Source: an uncultured Granulosicoccaceae bacterium
GTDB taxonomy: Bacteria; Pseudomonadota; Gammaproteobacteria; Granulosicoccales; Granulosicoccaceae
Reading direction: 5' to 3'
DNA: 64,000 bases
Assembly (NCBI GenBank): GCA_938007995.1
Contig: CALLLW010000029.1
Location: 1 to 64,000, forward strand
A program made the position numbers and the translations under genes. This document shows positions 24,683 through 35,424 of this stretch, piece by piece. Positions within the stretch are counted from its first letter, which is position 1. Each line of letters begins with the position of its first letter. The notes under the pieces are model-generated. The model worked only from the letters and a program-made list of their open reading frames with translations. It was not told where the DNA came from and searched no databases.

Positions 24683-26416
24683 CTAGCGGGTAACCTCGAA
24701 CTCATGCAGCGTAAATGTACCGTTACCCCAGAAGGTCTCAGTGCCGATTTCAATCGCACCCATACAGGTGTTGCCGACATCCCAGATTCCATATTGACGG
24801 CCCTGGAAGCGAGTCCAGTCGACAAACTTTTTCCAGTCAAGCCACCCTTCAGTTGAAGGCACTTTCTCGACGAAAGCAACATAGCCCCAGGATAACTGCG
24901 GGTTGATGTAAACATCCCACTCTTTGCCATCAATGGTCACTTCGGTCACGAGCTTGCCCGGAGTTTTGATAACCGGCTTATTTACCCAGACCATCAACTC
25001 AAAGTGTTTGTTCCATTCCTCCGCTTCGCAACTAGTGTGGAAAAACGACTCAAGCGCAACATTTCGTTCGGCAACACCGGTTTCAGAATAACGATACCGT
25101 ACTTTGTAGTTCGGAACGTTGTTTACATTCACCGGCAGGCCAAGCTTTGCAGGAGTGCCAGACTGCGAATTTCCAGTCTTACGACCGTAGTAAACCTGCG
25201 GGTAGCTCTTAACCGAGAAGTCATTACCTTCATCGCGATCAAGCCAGTTGTAATCCCATTTGGCCACGTAGTTGCCCGGACCACCGTTCAGCTCTATACA
25301 CTGCGACCAGCGATCATAGTAGACATCGCTTGAATTCCACGTGTTGTTTTGCAGCACATAGTCTCCATACGAAATCTCTGCCCAGGGTTGGCACCAGCGA
25401 GTATTCAGCAAAGGATTTGCTGAAGTTGCAGTACGGCCTGCAACCACCCGACAGCTGCGATCGTTTTCATAACCGAACCCGTCACCGTTACCATCACTGG
25501 CATCAGTCAGACAGATTGGCACGCCATCCTGAAAGCCCACAGTGGCCGCTGCGACCGGAGGTGGTGCAACCACCACACTGTTGCGATCGGCAATCGGCTG
25601 AACACTACCCCAGATGCACGATTCGCCGAACTCAAAGCCCCATCCATTGCCGTTATCCTCAGCCGTGGCAGAACACTCCCGAACACCATTTTCGTTGCGG
25701 ACCGGCTGGCTGATTGCGCTGATTGACTGGACAGGCACTGAAGCCGCCTGGCCGGTATTACCACGATATCTGCAGCTGGTGTTGTTCTCCCAACCCCAGC
25801 CATTGCCGTTGCTAACCGCTGCACTGCTGCAGGTCGGCGCAGTGGACGCTGCACCTATTGATCCACTGGCAGCCGTATTGGCAGAAGCGCTACCGGAAAC
25901 AGCAGATGCATTTCCGTTGTAGCGACAGCTGCGTCCGTTTTCCCAGCCCCAACCATCGCCGTTGCTTACTGCAGCGCTGCTGCATGAGGGTGTAGATGAT
26001 GAAGAACTGGTGGCGGCAGTTGCTGATGATCCAGCGCTACCGAACCGGCAACTGCGGTTGTTCTCCCAACCCCAGCCATCACCGTTGTCAACCGCAGAGC
26101 TGCTGCAAATCGGCGTGCTGCTGTTGCCTGAGCTGGCGGATGCCGAGGCACTGCCTGCACCAAAACGGCAGCTTCGGTTATTTTCCCAACCCCAACCGTT
26201 ACCATTGTCTACGGCATTGGCTGAGCAAAAAGGCCGACTGGCCGATGAGACGCAGGATCGCCCATTCTCAAAGCCCCAACCGTTCGAATCGACAGATACG
26301 TTGGCAGAGCAAGTGGGATTCGCGGATGCAGTCGGCGCAAAGCCGAGAGAGCTAAAAATGAGCAATATTGCTGAAAAGAGACCACTGGACATTACCCTGA
26401 ATATAATTCGGGACAT
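24683..26416 (-). CDS. Secreted GH12 endoglucanase/xyloglucanase with seven CBM10-like repeats
   Basis: 577 aa from the ATG at 26416, which begins a clear signal peptide (MSRIIFRVMSSGLFSAILLI, cleaved near ASA-NP). A longer frame to 26563 adds no sensible N terminus. Seven short Cys modules (about residues 32-345), each C-x(18-20)-C with a core like NGDGWGWENGRSC, are joined by Ser/Ala linkers. The core resembles the second half of cellulose-binding CBM10. The last 225 residues match GH12: YVLQNNTWNSSD near the start, HFELMVWVNK with the likely nucleophile Glu, WDVYINPQLSWGYVAFV, and GAIEIGTETFWG with the likely acid/base Glu. Expected role: hydrolysis of beta-1,4-glucan or xyloglucan outside the cell. 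It lies beside the ECF pair but has its own terminator. Confidence 0.88.
   Translation of the reverse strand: MSRIIFRVMSSGLFSAILLIFSSLGFAPTASANPTCSANVSVDSNGWGFENGRSCVSSASRPFCSANAVDNGNGWGWENNRSCRFGAGSASASASSGNSSTPICSSSAVDNGDGWGWENNRSCRFGSAGSSATAATSSSSSTPSCSSAAVSNGDGWGWENGRSCRYNGNASAVSGSASANTAASGSIGAASTAPTCSSAAVSNGNGWGWENNTSCRYRGNTGQAASVPVQSISAISQPVRNENGVRECSATAEDNGNGWGFEFGESCIWGSVQPIADRNSVVVAPPPVAAATVGFQDGVPICLTDASDGNGDGFGYENDRSCRVVAGRTATSANPLLNTRWCQPWAEISYGDYVLQNNTWNSSDVYYDRWSQCIELNGGPGNYVAKWDYNWLDRDEGNDFSVKSYPQVYYGRKTGNSQSGTPAKLGLPVNVNNVPNYKVRYRYSETGVAERNVALESFFHTSCEAEEWNKHFELMVWVNKPVIKTPGKLVTEVTIDGKEWDVYINPQLSWGYVAFVEKVPSTEGWLDWKKFVDWTRFQGRQYGIWDVGNTCMGAIEIGTETFWGNGTFTLHEFEVTR
25440..26320 (-). 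repeat. Seven tandem Cys/Trp modules encoded in the GH12 gene
   Basis: Module cores in order: NGWGFENGRSC, NGNGWGWENNRSC, NGDGWGWENNRSC, NGDGWGWENGRSC, NGNGWGWENNTSC, NGNGWGFEFGESC, NGDGFGYENDRSC. Each begins with a Cys 18-20 residues before the last Cys. Linkers of variable Ser/Ala/Thr content separate them. DNA is similar but not identical between units. Confidence 0.85.
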
Positions 26417-26891
26417 AAAGTAAATACCGTTTCCAATCAGGCTGGCTCGTAAAACACCAGCGTTATAATTACAAGAAGTTACGTGCCGGCGACTGACGCC
26501 GGAACATGGCCACAGACTGAGGGCGAAGTATATGAAGAACACCAGCTTCGTCAGGTTAAACAAAGTACATGAATGACATAGGAAGTTAATGCTTCACATG
26601 AACAACAGAGTGTACGCAGTTGTTATTCAGCCAATGTTCAGCAAAATTACCAATCAGACAGGTCGCTTAACTGTTTTCCCTGACAGCACACACCTAAAGA
26701 TAGTCGCCCGGATTTAAACAATGCAGAAAGCGTACTGCTCAGCCGGCTGTAGTCAGCTAAAATTCAGTAATTAAAGACAGAGATTCTCATCTAACCTGTT
26801 GTTTTTTATAGTTATCAGGCAGTAAATTCAGTTAACGCTTTTGTAACATTGATTTGTCAACAAATGCCGTTTAGCGCACATCTGCAGTGCT
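26417..26891. other. Intergenic region between ettA and the GH12 gene
   Basis: 475 AT-rich nt that must contain the end of the ettA transcript and the GH12 promoter. I see no strong U-tract hairpin or convincing sigma-70 pair. The open frame entering from 26563 is the in-frame 5' extension of the GH12 gene and is probably untranslated. Confidence 0.4.
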
Positions 26892-28556
<1,665 letters not shown>

Positions 28557-28735
28557 ATTAAACAGTGTTGTCTGAACTACGTTAAAAGTACCACAGCCAG
28601 TTCTTAGTGACCACGAGCCAAATGCTGCTTCGTCCTGCAAATCCCTCCATCATTGCGTTGTTTACTCTCTAAGACCATGCATACTGAAGTGCGACAAGAT
28701 ACACTTGCCCAATCATCAAAAGAGGAACGATATCA

Positions 28736-30892
28736 GTGAAAAGCATTCAGGTTGGGAAACTCGGTGTTGCTGAACCATTACACAAGCTGGTGAATGAAAA
28801 AATATGCCCCGGAACTGACATTTCCACAGAGCATTTCTTTACCGAACTTGAAAAAATTATTGCCGATTTCACACCGCGGATTCAATCGCACCTGGCAACA
28901 CGCGATGCGCTGCAGGAAAAGATTGACCAATGGCATCGAGACAACAAAGCTTTTGACGCAGCTGAGTATAAAAGCCACCTGCAATCAATTAACTATCTTG
29001 AACCTGAAGCTGCAGCCACAACCATCAGCACCACCAATGTCGATCCTGAGATTGCTTTAATAGCCGGTGCGCAACTGGTTGTGCCACTGGATAATGCCCG
29101 ATTTGTACTCAACGCCGCCAATGCGCGCTGGGGTAGCCTCTACGATGCGTTGTACGGCACCGATGCCATAGCCGAAGACGATGGCGCGGAACGCTCCGGC
29201 GGATACAATCCTGAACGCGGTGAGAAAGTGGTTGAGTACACCCGACGATTTCTCGATGAACACTTTCCGCTTGCCAGTGGCAGCCACAAAGCCGCTACCG
29301 GCTACCAGATAGAAAACGGCAATCTAAAAGTCATCACCGCTAACGACACCACCGCACTGGCAGATCCTGCGCAGTTTACCGGCTACAGCGGCGATGCGTC
29401 CGCACCGGACAAAGTGCTGCTGTGCAAAAACAAACTGCACCTTGAAATGATCTTTGATGCCAGTCATCCGATTGGAAAAACAGACCTGGCATCATTGGCT
29501 GACGTTCATCTGGAGTCCGCAATCACCACAATCATGGACTGTGAAGACTCGGTGGCATCAGTCGATGTTGAAGACAAATGCCAGGTGTACAGCAATTGGC
29601 TCGGACTCATGCAGGGCAACCTTGCAAGCTCGTTTGAAAAAGGCGGAAAAACAATAGAACGTGTACTCGCCCGTGATCGTCACTACACCGCTGCTGATGG
29701 CAGTGAATTAACTTTACCCGGTCGCAGTGTGCTGTTGGTGCGCAACGTCGGGACCCAGTGTGAAATAGATGCAGTGACCTACAACGGCAAAGCGGTACCT
29801 GAAACATTGATCGATGCAATGGTCACCTCTCTGTGCGCCAAACATGAGCTGCTCGGCAACCATAACGGATTCAGTAACTCGCGTACCGGCTCGGTTTATA
29901 TTGTAAAACCAAAAATGCATGGAACCGAAGAAGTCGCACTGGCAGTAGAACTATTTGATCGGGTGGAGCAAGCACTGTCACTTGAGAAAAACACATTAAA
30001 GATGGGCATCATGGATGAAGAACGCCGCACCACGGTAAACCTGAAGAACTGCATTAACGCGGCACGTGAAAGAGTTGTTTTTATAAACACCGGCTTTCTT
30101 GATCGCACTGGTGACGACATTCACACCAGCATGGAGGCTGGTGCCATGCTGCCTAAAGCAGAAATTAAAGAAGCGAAATGGCTGCAAGCCTACGAAGATA
30201 ATAATGTGGATTGCGGTCTTGCTTGTGGTCTGCAAGGCAAAGCGCAGATCGGCAAAGGCATGTGGGCGATTCCGGATGAAATGGCAGCCATGCTAAAAGC
30301 CAAGATAACTCACCCGCAACAAGGCGGCAGCACCGCCTGGGTTCCTTCGCCCACTGCTGCCACACTGCATGCTACTCACTACTTTCAAATTAACGTAAAA
30401 GCGCGACAGGATGAAATAAAATCGCGCACCGCCGCAAGCGTTGACGACATCATTACTATTCCGCTCCTTGATAGAAATCTATCTGCCGATGAAATCATGA
30501 AAGAGCTGGATAATAACGTTCAGGGCATTCTCGGTTATGTTGCTCGATGGGTGGGTCAGGGTATCGGTTGTTCTAAAGTGCCCGATATAAACAACGTTGG
30601 CTTAATGGAAGACTGCGCAACTTTGCGCATTTCAAGTCAGCATATTGCCAACTGGTTACATCACGGCATTCTAAGCGAAGAAGAAGTCATCGATTCAATG
30701 AAGAAACTTGCGGTAACAGTAGATGCGCAAAACAAAAACGACAGCAACTACACACCAATGGCGCCGGATTTTGATAACAGCATTACCTTCCAGGCGTCAC
30801 TGGATCTGGCACTCAAAGGCAGAATGCAACCTAACGGTTATACTGAATTTATTTTGTATGAGCGCAGACAACAGGTTAAAAATACTGCTTAA
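28736..30892 (+). CDS. glcB: Malate synthase G
   Basis: GlcB (718 aa) condenses glyoxylate with acetyl-CoA to malate. G-isoform features are the length and the blocks TIMDCEDSVASVDVEDK, TGSVYIVKPKMHG, MGIMDEERRTTVNLKNCI (catalytic Arg), INTGFLDRTGDDIHTSMEAG and MEDCATLRISSQHIANWL (catalytic Asp). The start is GTG, with AGAGGAA 8 nt upstream. No isocitrate lyase is nearby, so glyoxylate may come from glycolate or purines. Ends at a strong terminator. Confidence 0.97.
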   Translation: MKSIQVGKLGVAEPLHKLVNEKICPGTDISTEHFFTELEKIIADFTPRIQSHLATRDALQEKIDQWHRDNKAFDAAEYKSHLQSINYLEPEAAATTISTTNVDPEIALIAGAQLVVPLDNARFVLNAANARWGSLYDALYGTDAIAEDDGAERSGGYNPERGEKVVEYTRRFLDEHFPLASGSHKAATGYQIENGNLKVITANDTTALADPAQFTGYSGDASAPDKVLLCKNKLHLEMIFDASHPIGKTDLASLADVHLESAITTIMDCEDSVASVDVEDKCQVYSNWLGLMQGNLASSFEKGGKTIERVLARDRHYTAADGSELTLPGRSVLLVRNVGTQCEIDAVTYNGKAVPETLIDAMVTSLCAKHELLGNHNGFSNSRTGSVYIVKPKMHGTEEVALAVELFDRVEQALSLEKNTLKMGIMDEERRTTVNLKNCINAARERVVFINTGFLDRTGDDIHTSMEAGAMLPKAEIKEAKWLQAYEDNNVDCGLACGLQGKAQIGKGMWAIPDEMAAMLKAKITHPQQGGSTAWVPSPTAATLHATHYFQINVKARQDEIKSRTAASVDDIITIPLLDRNLSADEIMKELDNNVQGILGYVARWVGQGIGCSKVPDINNVGLMEDCATLRISSQHIANWLHHGILSEEEVIDSMKKLAVTVDAQNKNDSNYTPMAPDFDNSITFQASLDLALKGRMQPNGYTEFILYERRQQVKNTA

Positions 30893-30963
30893 GTTCGCTT
30901 ATTGATACTGGCAATTCAATTGATTGCCAGTACCCTCCAACCTCAGGTTATGTTTCACCACAA

Positions 30964-31000
30964 GACATGTTGATGTGTCCACGTCAACATGTCACTTTTT
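30964..31000 (+). terminator. Rho-independent terminator of glcB
   Basis: GACATGTTGA (30964-30973) pairs with TCAACATGTC (30984-30993), with further inner pairing (GTG/CAC), followed by a five-T run at 30996-31000. A second inverted repeat, TACTGGCAAT/ATTGCCAGTA at 30906-30932, lies before it without a T-run. Confidence 0.82.
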
Positions 31001-31169
31001 CAAAACATCGACATAAGTTCCTCCCGCTTGGCACGAATGGTGCGCCACCGTATCTTCGATAGTTGCGCATTTACACCCGCTTACTCCGCATTGCCGGACA
31101 GCACATCGCGGCTTCTGCGCCAGCTATTCCTAAAAATCGGTGTTAGACACCGGCAAGGGGGTACTATCC

Positions 31170-31850
31170 ATGGCGCATGCTTACGGCAATACGGATTCAT
31201 CCGACCTGGCAGCAAACTCGTCGCACAGCACTCACAAAGCCCGTAACCCATATCGGTCTTTGCTACTGCTTCGCTATCTTCTTTTGAATGTTATTGCATT
31301 TGCCTTGCTCGGCGTTGCCTGGTCTCAGGGCTATGTGCACAAAGTAGTAAACGCAGATCAAACCTACCTTTCAGTTGTTATCTTCGTTGTTTTTATTGTT
31401 GGATTGGTTCTGTGCACACAGAAGCTCTGGCTGACAAACCGTGAAATTGATGCTTTAAAAACCGCCGACGGAATCCGCTCAACAACGGTTTCGCATTTAT
31501 TAGTGCAAAAGGATAACGGTGCATCAATCAGTGGTTCTATGCGGTTACGCCTGACACACAGAATCTCTGTGATCAGACACCTTGGCAATACACTGGTACT
31601 GCTCGGACTGATCGGTACAGTATTGGGATTCATCATTGCACTTTCCGGCGTCGATCCGGAAACCGCATCGGATGTTAATTCAATTGCACCGATGGTGTCC
31701 AAGCTTATCCAGGGCATGTCTACTGCGCTTTATACCACTCTGATTGGATCAATTTTTAATGTCTGGCTGATGGCCAATTTTCAAATGCTGTCGAGCGGTA
31801 CCGTGCAACTGATCAGTGACATTCAGGGTGCGGTAGAACAAAATGCGTGA
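31170..31850 (+). CDS. MotA/TolQ/ExbB-family proton channel protein
   Basis: 226 aa from the ATG at 31170 (AAGGGGG 8 nt upstream); a frame from 31140 exists but lacks such a site. Four membrane segments at about residues 32-54, 62-86, 138-160 and 178-203. The MotA/TolQ/ExbB signature is in the last two: HLGNTLVLLGLIGTVLGFI and GMSTALYTTLIGSIFNVWL. These proteins form the pentameric channel around a dimeric partner and turn ion flow into mechanical work. The partner is presumably the next gene, which overlaps by 8 nt. Not TolQ itself: there is no Tol/Pal context. Confidence 0.85.
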   Translation: MAHAYGNTDSSDLAANSSHSTHKARNPYRSLLLLRYLLLNVIAFALLGVAWSQGYVHKVVNADQTYLSVVIFVVFIVGLVLCTQKLWLTNREIDALKTADGIRSTTVSHLLVQKDNGASISGSMRLRLTHRISVIRHLGNTLVLLGLIGTVLGFIIALSGVDPETASDVNSIAPMVSKLIQGMSTALYTTLIGSIFNVWLMANFQMLSSGTVQLISDIQGAVEQNA

Positions 31851-32445
31851 CGATGACCTGTTTGATGAAGACAGCTCGGCCACTCTGTTCCGCGATGTCA
31901 TTATGTTAGCACTGGCCGGCTTTGTAACACTGGTCATGCTTTTACTGCCACACATTAATCCAAAGGCAGTGGCTGAAGATACAGCCAAATCCCCCGGCAA
32001 TATGACCGTGGAGCTGCGCTGGCCGGATGATATCAATGCAGACGTCGACCTTTGGGTGGAAGCACCGGGTGACAAACCGGTTGGCTACTCTAATAAAGGC
32101 GGTCAAATTTTCAACCTTTTGCGTGATGATCTCGGAGATACAGCAGATCTTACCGGACTCAATTACGAATTCAGCTACAGCCGCGGTGTACCAAAAGGTG
32201 AGTACGCGGTAAACGTGCACTTATACCGTAACCCGGCCGGGGTTTATCCTATCCCCGCCACCATTGTTGTCAGTTTAAAACGGCCGGGTCAGAAATCAGC
32301 CAAGCAAATCCTGGTTAGCAAGCATGAGCTGCAACATCAGGGCGAAGAGTCAACCGTGTTCCGGTTTAATCTTGATGAAAACGCACGATTGGTCACAGGC
32401 AGTGTACATAACCTGCCGAAGAAACTGCGTAATAGAAAATCATGA
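31843..32445 (+). CDS. TolR/ExbD-position membrane protein with a beta-rich periplasmic domain
   Basis: 200 aa, name unknown. A short acidic N terminus (RDDDLFDEDSS) precedes one membrane helix (about residues 17-38, FRDVIMLALAGFVTLVMLLL). An Asp at the start of the helix resembles the proton-relay Asp of TolR/ExbD. The rest is periplasmic: VELRWPDDINADVDLWVEAPGD and NYEFSYSRGVPKGEYAVNVHLY recall YfaP/DUF2135-type beta-sandwiches (inference). It overlaps the channel gene by 8 nt and the next gene by 4 nt, which suggests a coupled complex. Confidence 0.8.
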   Translation: MRDDDLFDEDSSATLFRDVIMLALAGFVTLVMLLLPHINPKAVAEDTAKSPGNMTVELRWPDDINADVDLWVEAPGDKPVGYSNKGGQIFNLLRDDLGDTADLTGLNYEFSYSRGVPKGEYAVNVHLYRNPAGVYPIPATIVVSLKRPGQKSAKQILVSKHELQHQGEESTVFRFNLDENARLVTGSVHNLPKKLRNRKS

Positions 32446-32957
32446 TCGTCACAACCTACTGGTTTGTTATCGCAGCTACGTTGATCGCAATACTCGCGTC
32501 AATCGCTATCTGGTCACCTCGTGCGCTGCTGCTTAAAGTCTCTTCACTGGTCTGCGCCACCGCACTTTTACCGGTCTGTTATCTGGGACTCAATGATATT
32601 CTCAGCCGCCCGAAGCCAGTCATGCTGGAGACAATCCATAAAGATGTCTCAGAAGCCAGTGTCCTCGGCTCGGTAATGCGGGAAGGCGAAGCAATCTACA
32701 TCTGGTTACAAATTCCAAACGTAGACGAGCCGCGTGCCTATCAGTTGCCCTGGTCTGAAGAAACAGCAAAACAACTACACAAGGCGCAGCAAGACGCAGA
32801 ACAAACCGGCACACAGGTAAAAATGAAAAAGCCTTTTGAAAAAACCGTAGATAATCAGGAACCGGTTTTTCACGCACCTCCACCGCCTGCACCGCCAGAG
32901 AAACAGGCGCCAGACCAAAAGCCGATCGTCTTCAGTTCTACAGAAACTCAGGATTAA
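32442..32957 (+). CDS. Membrane protein of unknown function, third gene of the TolQ-like operon
   Basis: 171 aa. Two N-terminal membrane segments at about residues 5-25 and 30-50, then a soluble region and a Pro-rich C terminus (HAPPPPAPPEKQAP) ending in STETQD. The Pro-rich tail recalls TonB, but two helices would place it on the same side as the N terminus. Its ATG overlaps the previous stop (ATGA). No homologous family recognised. Confidence 0.75.
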   Translation: MIVTTYWFVIAATLIAILASIAIWSPRALLLKVSSLVCATALLPVCYLGLNDILSRPKPVMLETIHKDVSEASVLGSVMREGEAIYIWLQIPNVDEPRAYQLPWSEETAKQLHKAQQDAEQTGTQVKMKKPFEKTVDNQEPVFHAPPPPAPPEKQAPDQKPIVFSSTETQD

Positions 32958-33363
32958 CCACGTTCAGTGGCGCGATACTGCAGCTCTTGTTGACATCGGC
33001 ATAAACAGCGACTGTGACGCTTATCCGACTTGAAGTAGTTCACGCCACGCGCTGACATAGTTTTTAACGTAGTCAGCAATCAAGGTGTTTCACTCACCAG
33101 GTGAGCCCATAAATCAACAACTTAACCTCACTTATCACTAAATGTTCAGCTTTTCGCAGGTATACCAAAACTGAAGAAGTCGGCTGATATGCCGATCTTC
33201 TCTAGATAGAATAATCGCAAGGCCGCACGATAAGTTAAAGCCCGGTTTTTCAACGTAACGAATCCACTTTAACCAACTATTTGTTCCAGCGGTTTTTTTG
33301 CTCTGCTGGTAATTGTCCTGTTCAATATTTGCTTGACCAGGGTGTGTTTTGGAGACAGTTAGT
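32958..33363. other. Intergenic region before the GH5-like gene
   Basis: 406 nt. It holds a short palindrome CTCACC-A-GGTGAG (around 33092-33104) but no clear terminator for the upstream operon and no sure promoter. No open frame of interest. Confidence 0.4.
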
Positions 33364-34542
33364 ATGCGCAAGCTGAGTGTAGCAGCACTATTTATGGCCG
33401 TGACTTTGTGCACGTCGGTACACACTGCTGAGTTGAAAGAATCCTTCAGCCTCGGGCTGAACTATGCATGGAAGAGTTACTCCGGTGATTTCGGTGGCAT
33501 TGAGGCATGGGCCAAACAAGGTGTTGCATCAGACCCGGCCACATTTGAAGCAGAAATCAATGACATGGCTGAAAACGGCGTAGATGTGATACGTTGGTGG
33601 GTTTGGCCCGAGTTCTGGAATGATGCGGTCACTTTTGATGAAAACGGATCACCGAATGCATTGGGCCAACAAGCCATTGACGATGCATTAAAAGCACTTG
33701 AGCTGGTCGACAATGCCGGCATGCGGGTGATGTTTTGCATCTTCTCATTTGACGGCTTTCGCCCTACCCGTGAGCGCTTTGGTATCACCATGACCGGCTA
33801 TCACGACATCGTTGTGGATAACAACAAGCGCGCAGCGCTGATGTCAAACGTTGTACGGCCACTTATTGCAGCCCTGGCAGACAGCCCGCACGCAGACGCA
33901 CTGCATTCATGGGATGTCATCAACGAGCCAGAATGGGCCATGACCGGTGCCAACAAGTACGGTGGTGCCGCCTTCGAGCCAAACAGCGAGCTAGAGCCGA
34001 TCACACACGATCAGATGGAAACCTTTATCGGTGACACCATCAAGATCATGCGCGAAGAGACGCCAGACGTACCAGTTACCATTGGCAACGCTGCGGTTAA
34101 ATGGCTCGACGCCTGGAAAGAGACCGACATAGACTTCTATCAACCTCACATTTATGACTGGGTTAACGCCTACTGGCCATACTCGAGTTCTCCCGCTGAA
34201 CTAGGGTTTGGGGACAAGCCAATGATGATGGGCGAGTACCCGGCGGAAGGTCTTTCTGATGCAGACCACACCACCATGCTCGAAAGCTGGTTCAGTAATG
34301 GTTACGTCGGCGCACTGGCATGGGATTACCGCATTACCCATGCACCGACAGAAACGGAAGAAGAGAAAGACGTCCATCGACGCGAGTATCTTGCCGAGAT
34401 AAAAGCATTCTCGGAAGCCAACAGCATCAGCAGCAGAAGCGCGAATGTTGAAACCAGCGAGCCGAGTGAGCCCGCCGCGGCCAGAGTGCTGCCGTTATCC
34501 AAACCCAACCGACCGGTTATCGAGCTGGGTGAAGAGGAATAA
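33364..34542 (+). CDS. Secreted glycoside hydrolase, GH5-like (clan GH-A)
   Basis: 392 aa. Signal peptide MRKLSVAALFMAVTLCTSVHTA, cut after residue 22 or so. The ATG at 33364 has GGAG 8 nt upstream; the frame extends to a TTG at 33349. TIM-barrel features: VIRWWVWPEFWN near strand 2-3, acid/base Glu in SWDVINEPEW (residue 188), nucleophile Glu in MMMGEYP (residue 291), and the strand 8 Trp in GALAWDY. The 103-residue spacing fits clan GH-A enzymes such as mannanases and glucanases. The C-terminal 60 residues are a polar, disordered tail. Substrate cannot be told; a beta-glucan or mannan is likely. Confidence 0.82.
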   Translation: MRKLSVAALFMAVTLCTSVHTAELKESFSLGLNYAWKSYSGDFGGIEAWAKQGVASDPATFEAEINDMAENGVDVIRWWVWPEFWNDAVTFDENGSPNALGQQAIDDALKALELVDNAGMRVMFCIFSFDGFRPTRERFGITMTGYHDIVVDNNKRAALMSNVVRPLIAALADSPHADALHSWDVINEPEWAMTGANKYGGAAFEPNSELEPITHDQMETFIGDTIKIMREETPDVPVTIGNAAVKWLDAWKETDIDFYQPHIYDWVNAYWPYSSSPAELGFGDKPMMMGEYPAEGLSDADHTTMLESWFSNGYVGALAWDYRITHAPTETEEEKDVHRREYLAEIKAFSEANSISSRSANVETSEPSEPAAARVLPLSKPNRPVIELGEEE

Positions 34543-34561
34543 CCATTAGTTAAAAATGGGT

Positions 34562-34586
34562 GTGGTACCGCAAGTTGCGGTACCAC
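34562..34586. terminator. Hairpin between convergent genes
   Basis: Perfect 10-bp stem GTGGTACCGC/GCGGTACCAC with a 5-nt loop, between the GH5-like gene and the DUF445 gene. There is no long U-run on either strand, though an A-rich run lies just before on the plus strand. Probably a bidirectional terminator. Confidence 0.6.
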
Positions 34587-34646
34587 TGTAAGTAAAGTCT
34601 GTACTACGCAAGCAGACCAGCGAAAGCCGATGCCAGCCAGTACCGG

Positions 34647-35369
34647 CTAAAGCAGAAACAGAGACGACACCAGTCCGATTAGCCCGCCGAATACCGCCCC
34701 CCAAACCACTAACCACCCCAAATGCTTTCGAATCATGCGTTGCATGATGTCTTTAACCAGTTCCGGTGTCATGTCATCAAGCCGGGCCCTGACGATGCCA
34801 CCAATACGATCACTGAAGTCATCGCTACTGGTAACGCTTTGCAATTGTTTCTGCAGATTGGCCTGAAAGGAAGGCGATCTGACTGTCTTTAGCAGAAACT
34901 CCCGCATTCGCGTTTTGAACGGATCACGCATGGTATCAAGCGTTTTCTCTCCACCGACCATTGCCAGCATCGGACCAAGCGATGAATCCATAACCACTGA
35001 TACCAGCTGATCATAAGCATCATCCATATCCAGGTTATTGATAACAGGCTCTACGTTAACTGCCGGCGCGTTCTCCGATTTACTGAAAAACCGATCAATA
35101 TTCTCTCGGTTGAATAACTCACGCGTAACCAAGGTATGGATGCCGGCTTTAAACTCTTCAAAATGAACCGGTATCACACCAGAGCCATACAAGCCCGGTA
35201 CTTTTTCAAACAGCATATGCACGGCAAGCCAGTTGGTTATCGCGCCAGATAACGCAAACAACCCGGTGTAAAAAATAATGCTACCGACGCCGCCAGGCAG
35301 TAGCCAGCCAGTCACAACAAGCGCCAGTGCGATCAGATTAGGGAGTATATTTTTATCCAGTAAATCCAT
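34647..35369 (-). CDS. DUF445-family membrane protein
   Basis: 240 aa. Two N-terminal membrane segments (about residues 11-27 and 31-48, the second FYTGLFALSGAITNWLAVHML with the family GAxTNWLAVxMLF motif) and a C-terminal one (about 220-238). The soluble middle is helical. DUF445 proteins are inner membrane proteins of unknown role; small forms like this are common in gammaproteobacteria. Monocistronic or loosely linked to the following minus-strand gene set. Confidence 0.85.
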   Translation of the reverse strand: MDLLDKNILPNLIALALVVTGWLLPGGVGSIIFYTGLFALSGAITNWLAVHMLFEKVPGLYGSGVIPVHFEEFKAGIHTLVTRELFNRENIDRFFSKSENAPAVNVEPVINNLDMDDAYDQLVSVVMDSSLGPMLAMVGGEKTLDTMRDPFKTRMREFLLKTVRSPSFQANLQKQLQSVTSSDDFSDRIGGIVRARLDDMTPELVKDIMQRMIRKHLGWLVVWGAVFGGLIGLVSSLFLL

Positions 35370-35424
35370 AGCAAGTCTGTTTTTTGCTACCGTTTCCGGT
35401 AGGTGAATAATGCAGGTGACCCTG

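Noticed and set aside
31843..32445. Naming the TolQ-like operon as tolQR or exbBD
   Set aside because: No TolA, TolB, Pal or TonB nearby, and the periplasmic domain of the second protein does not look like TolR or ExbD.
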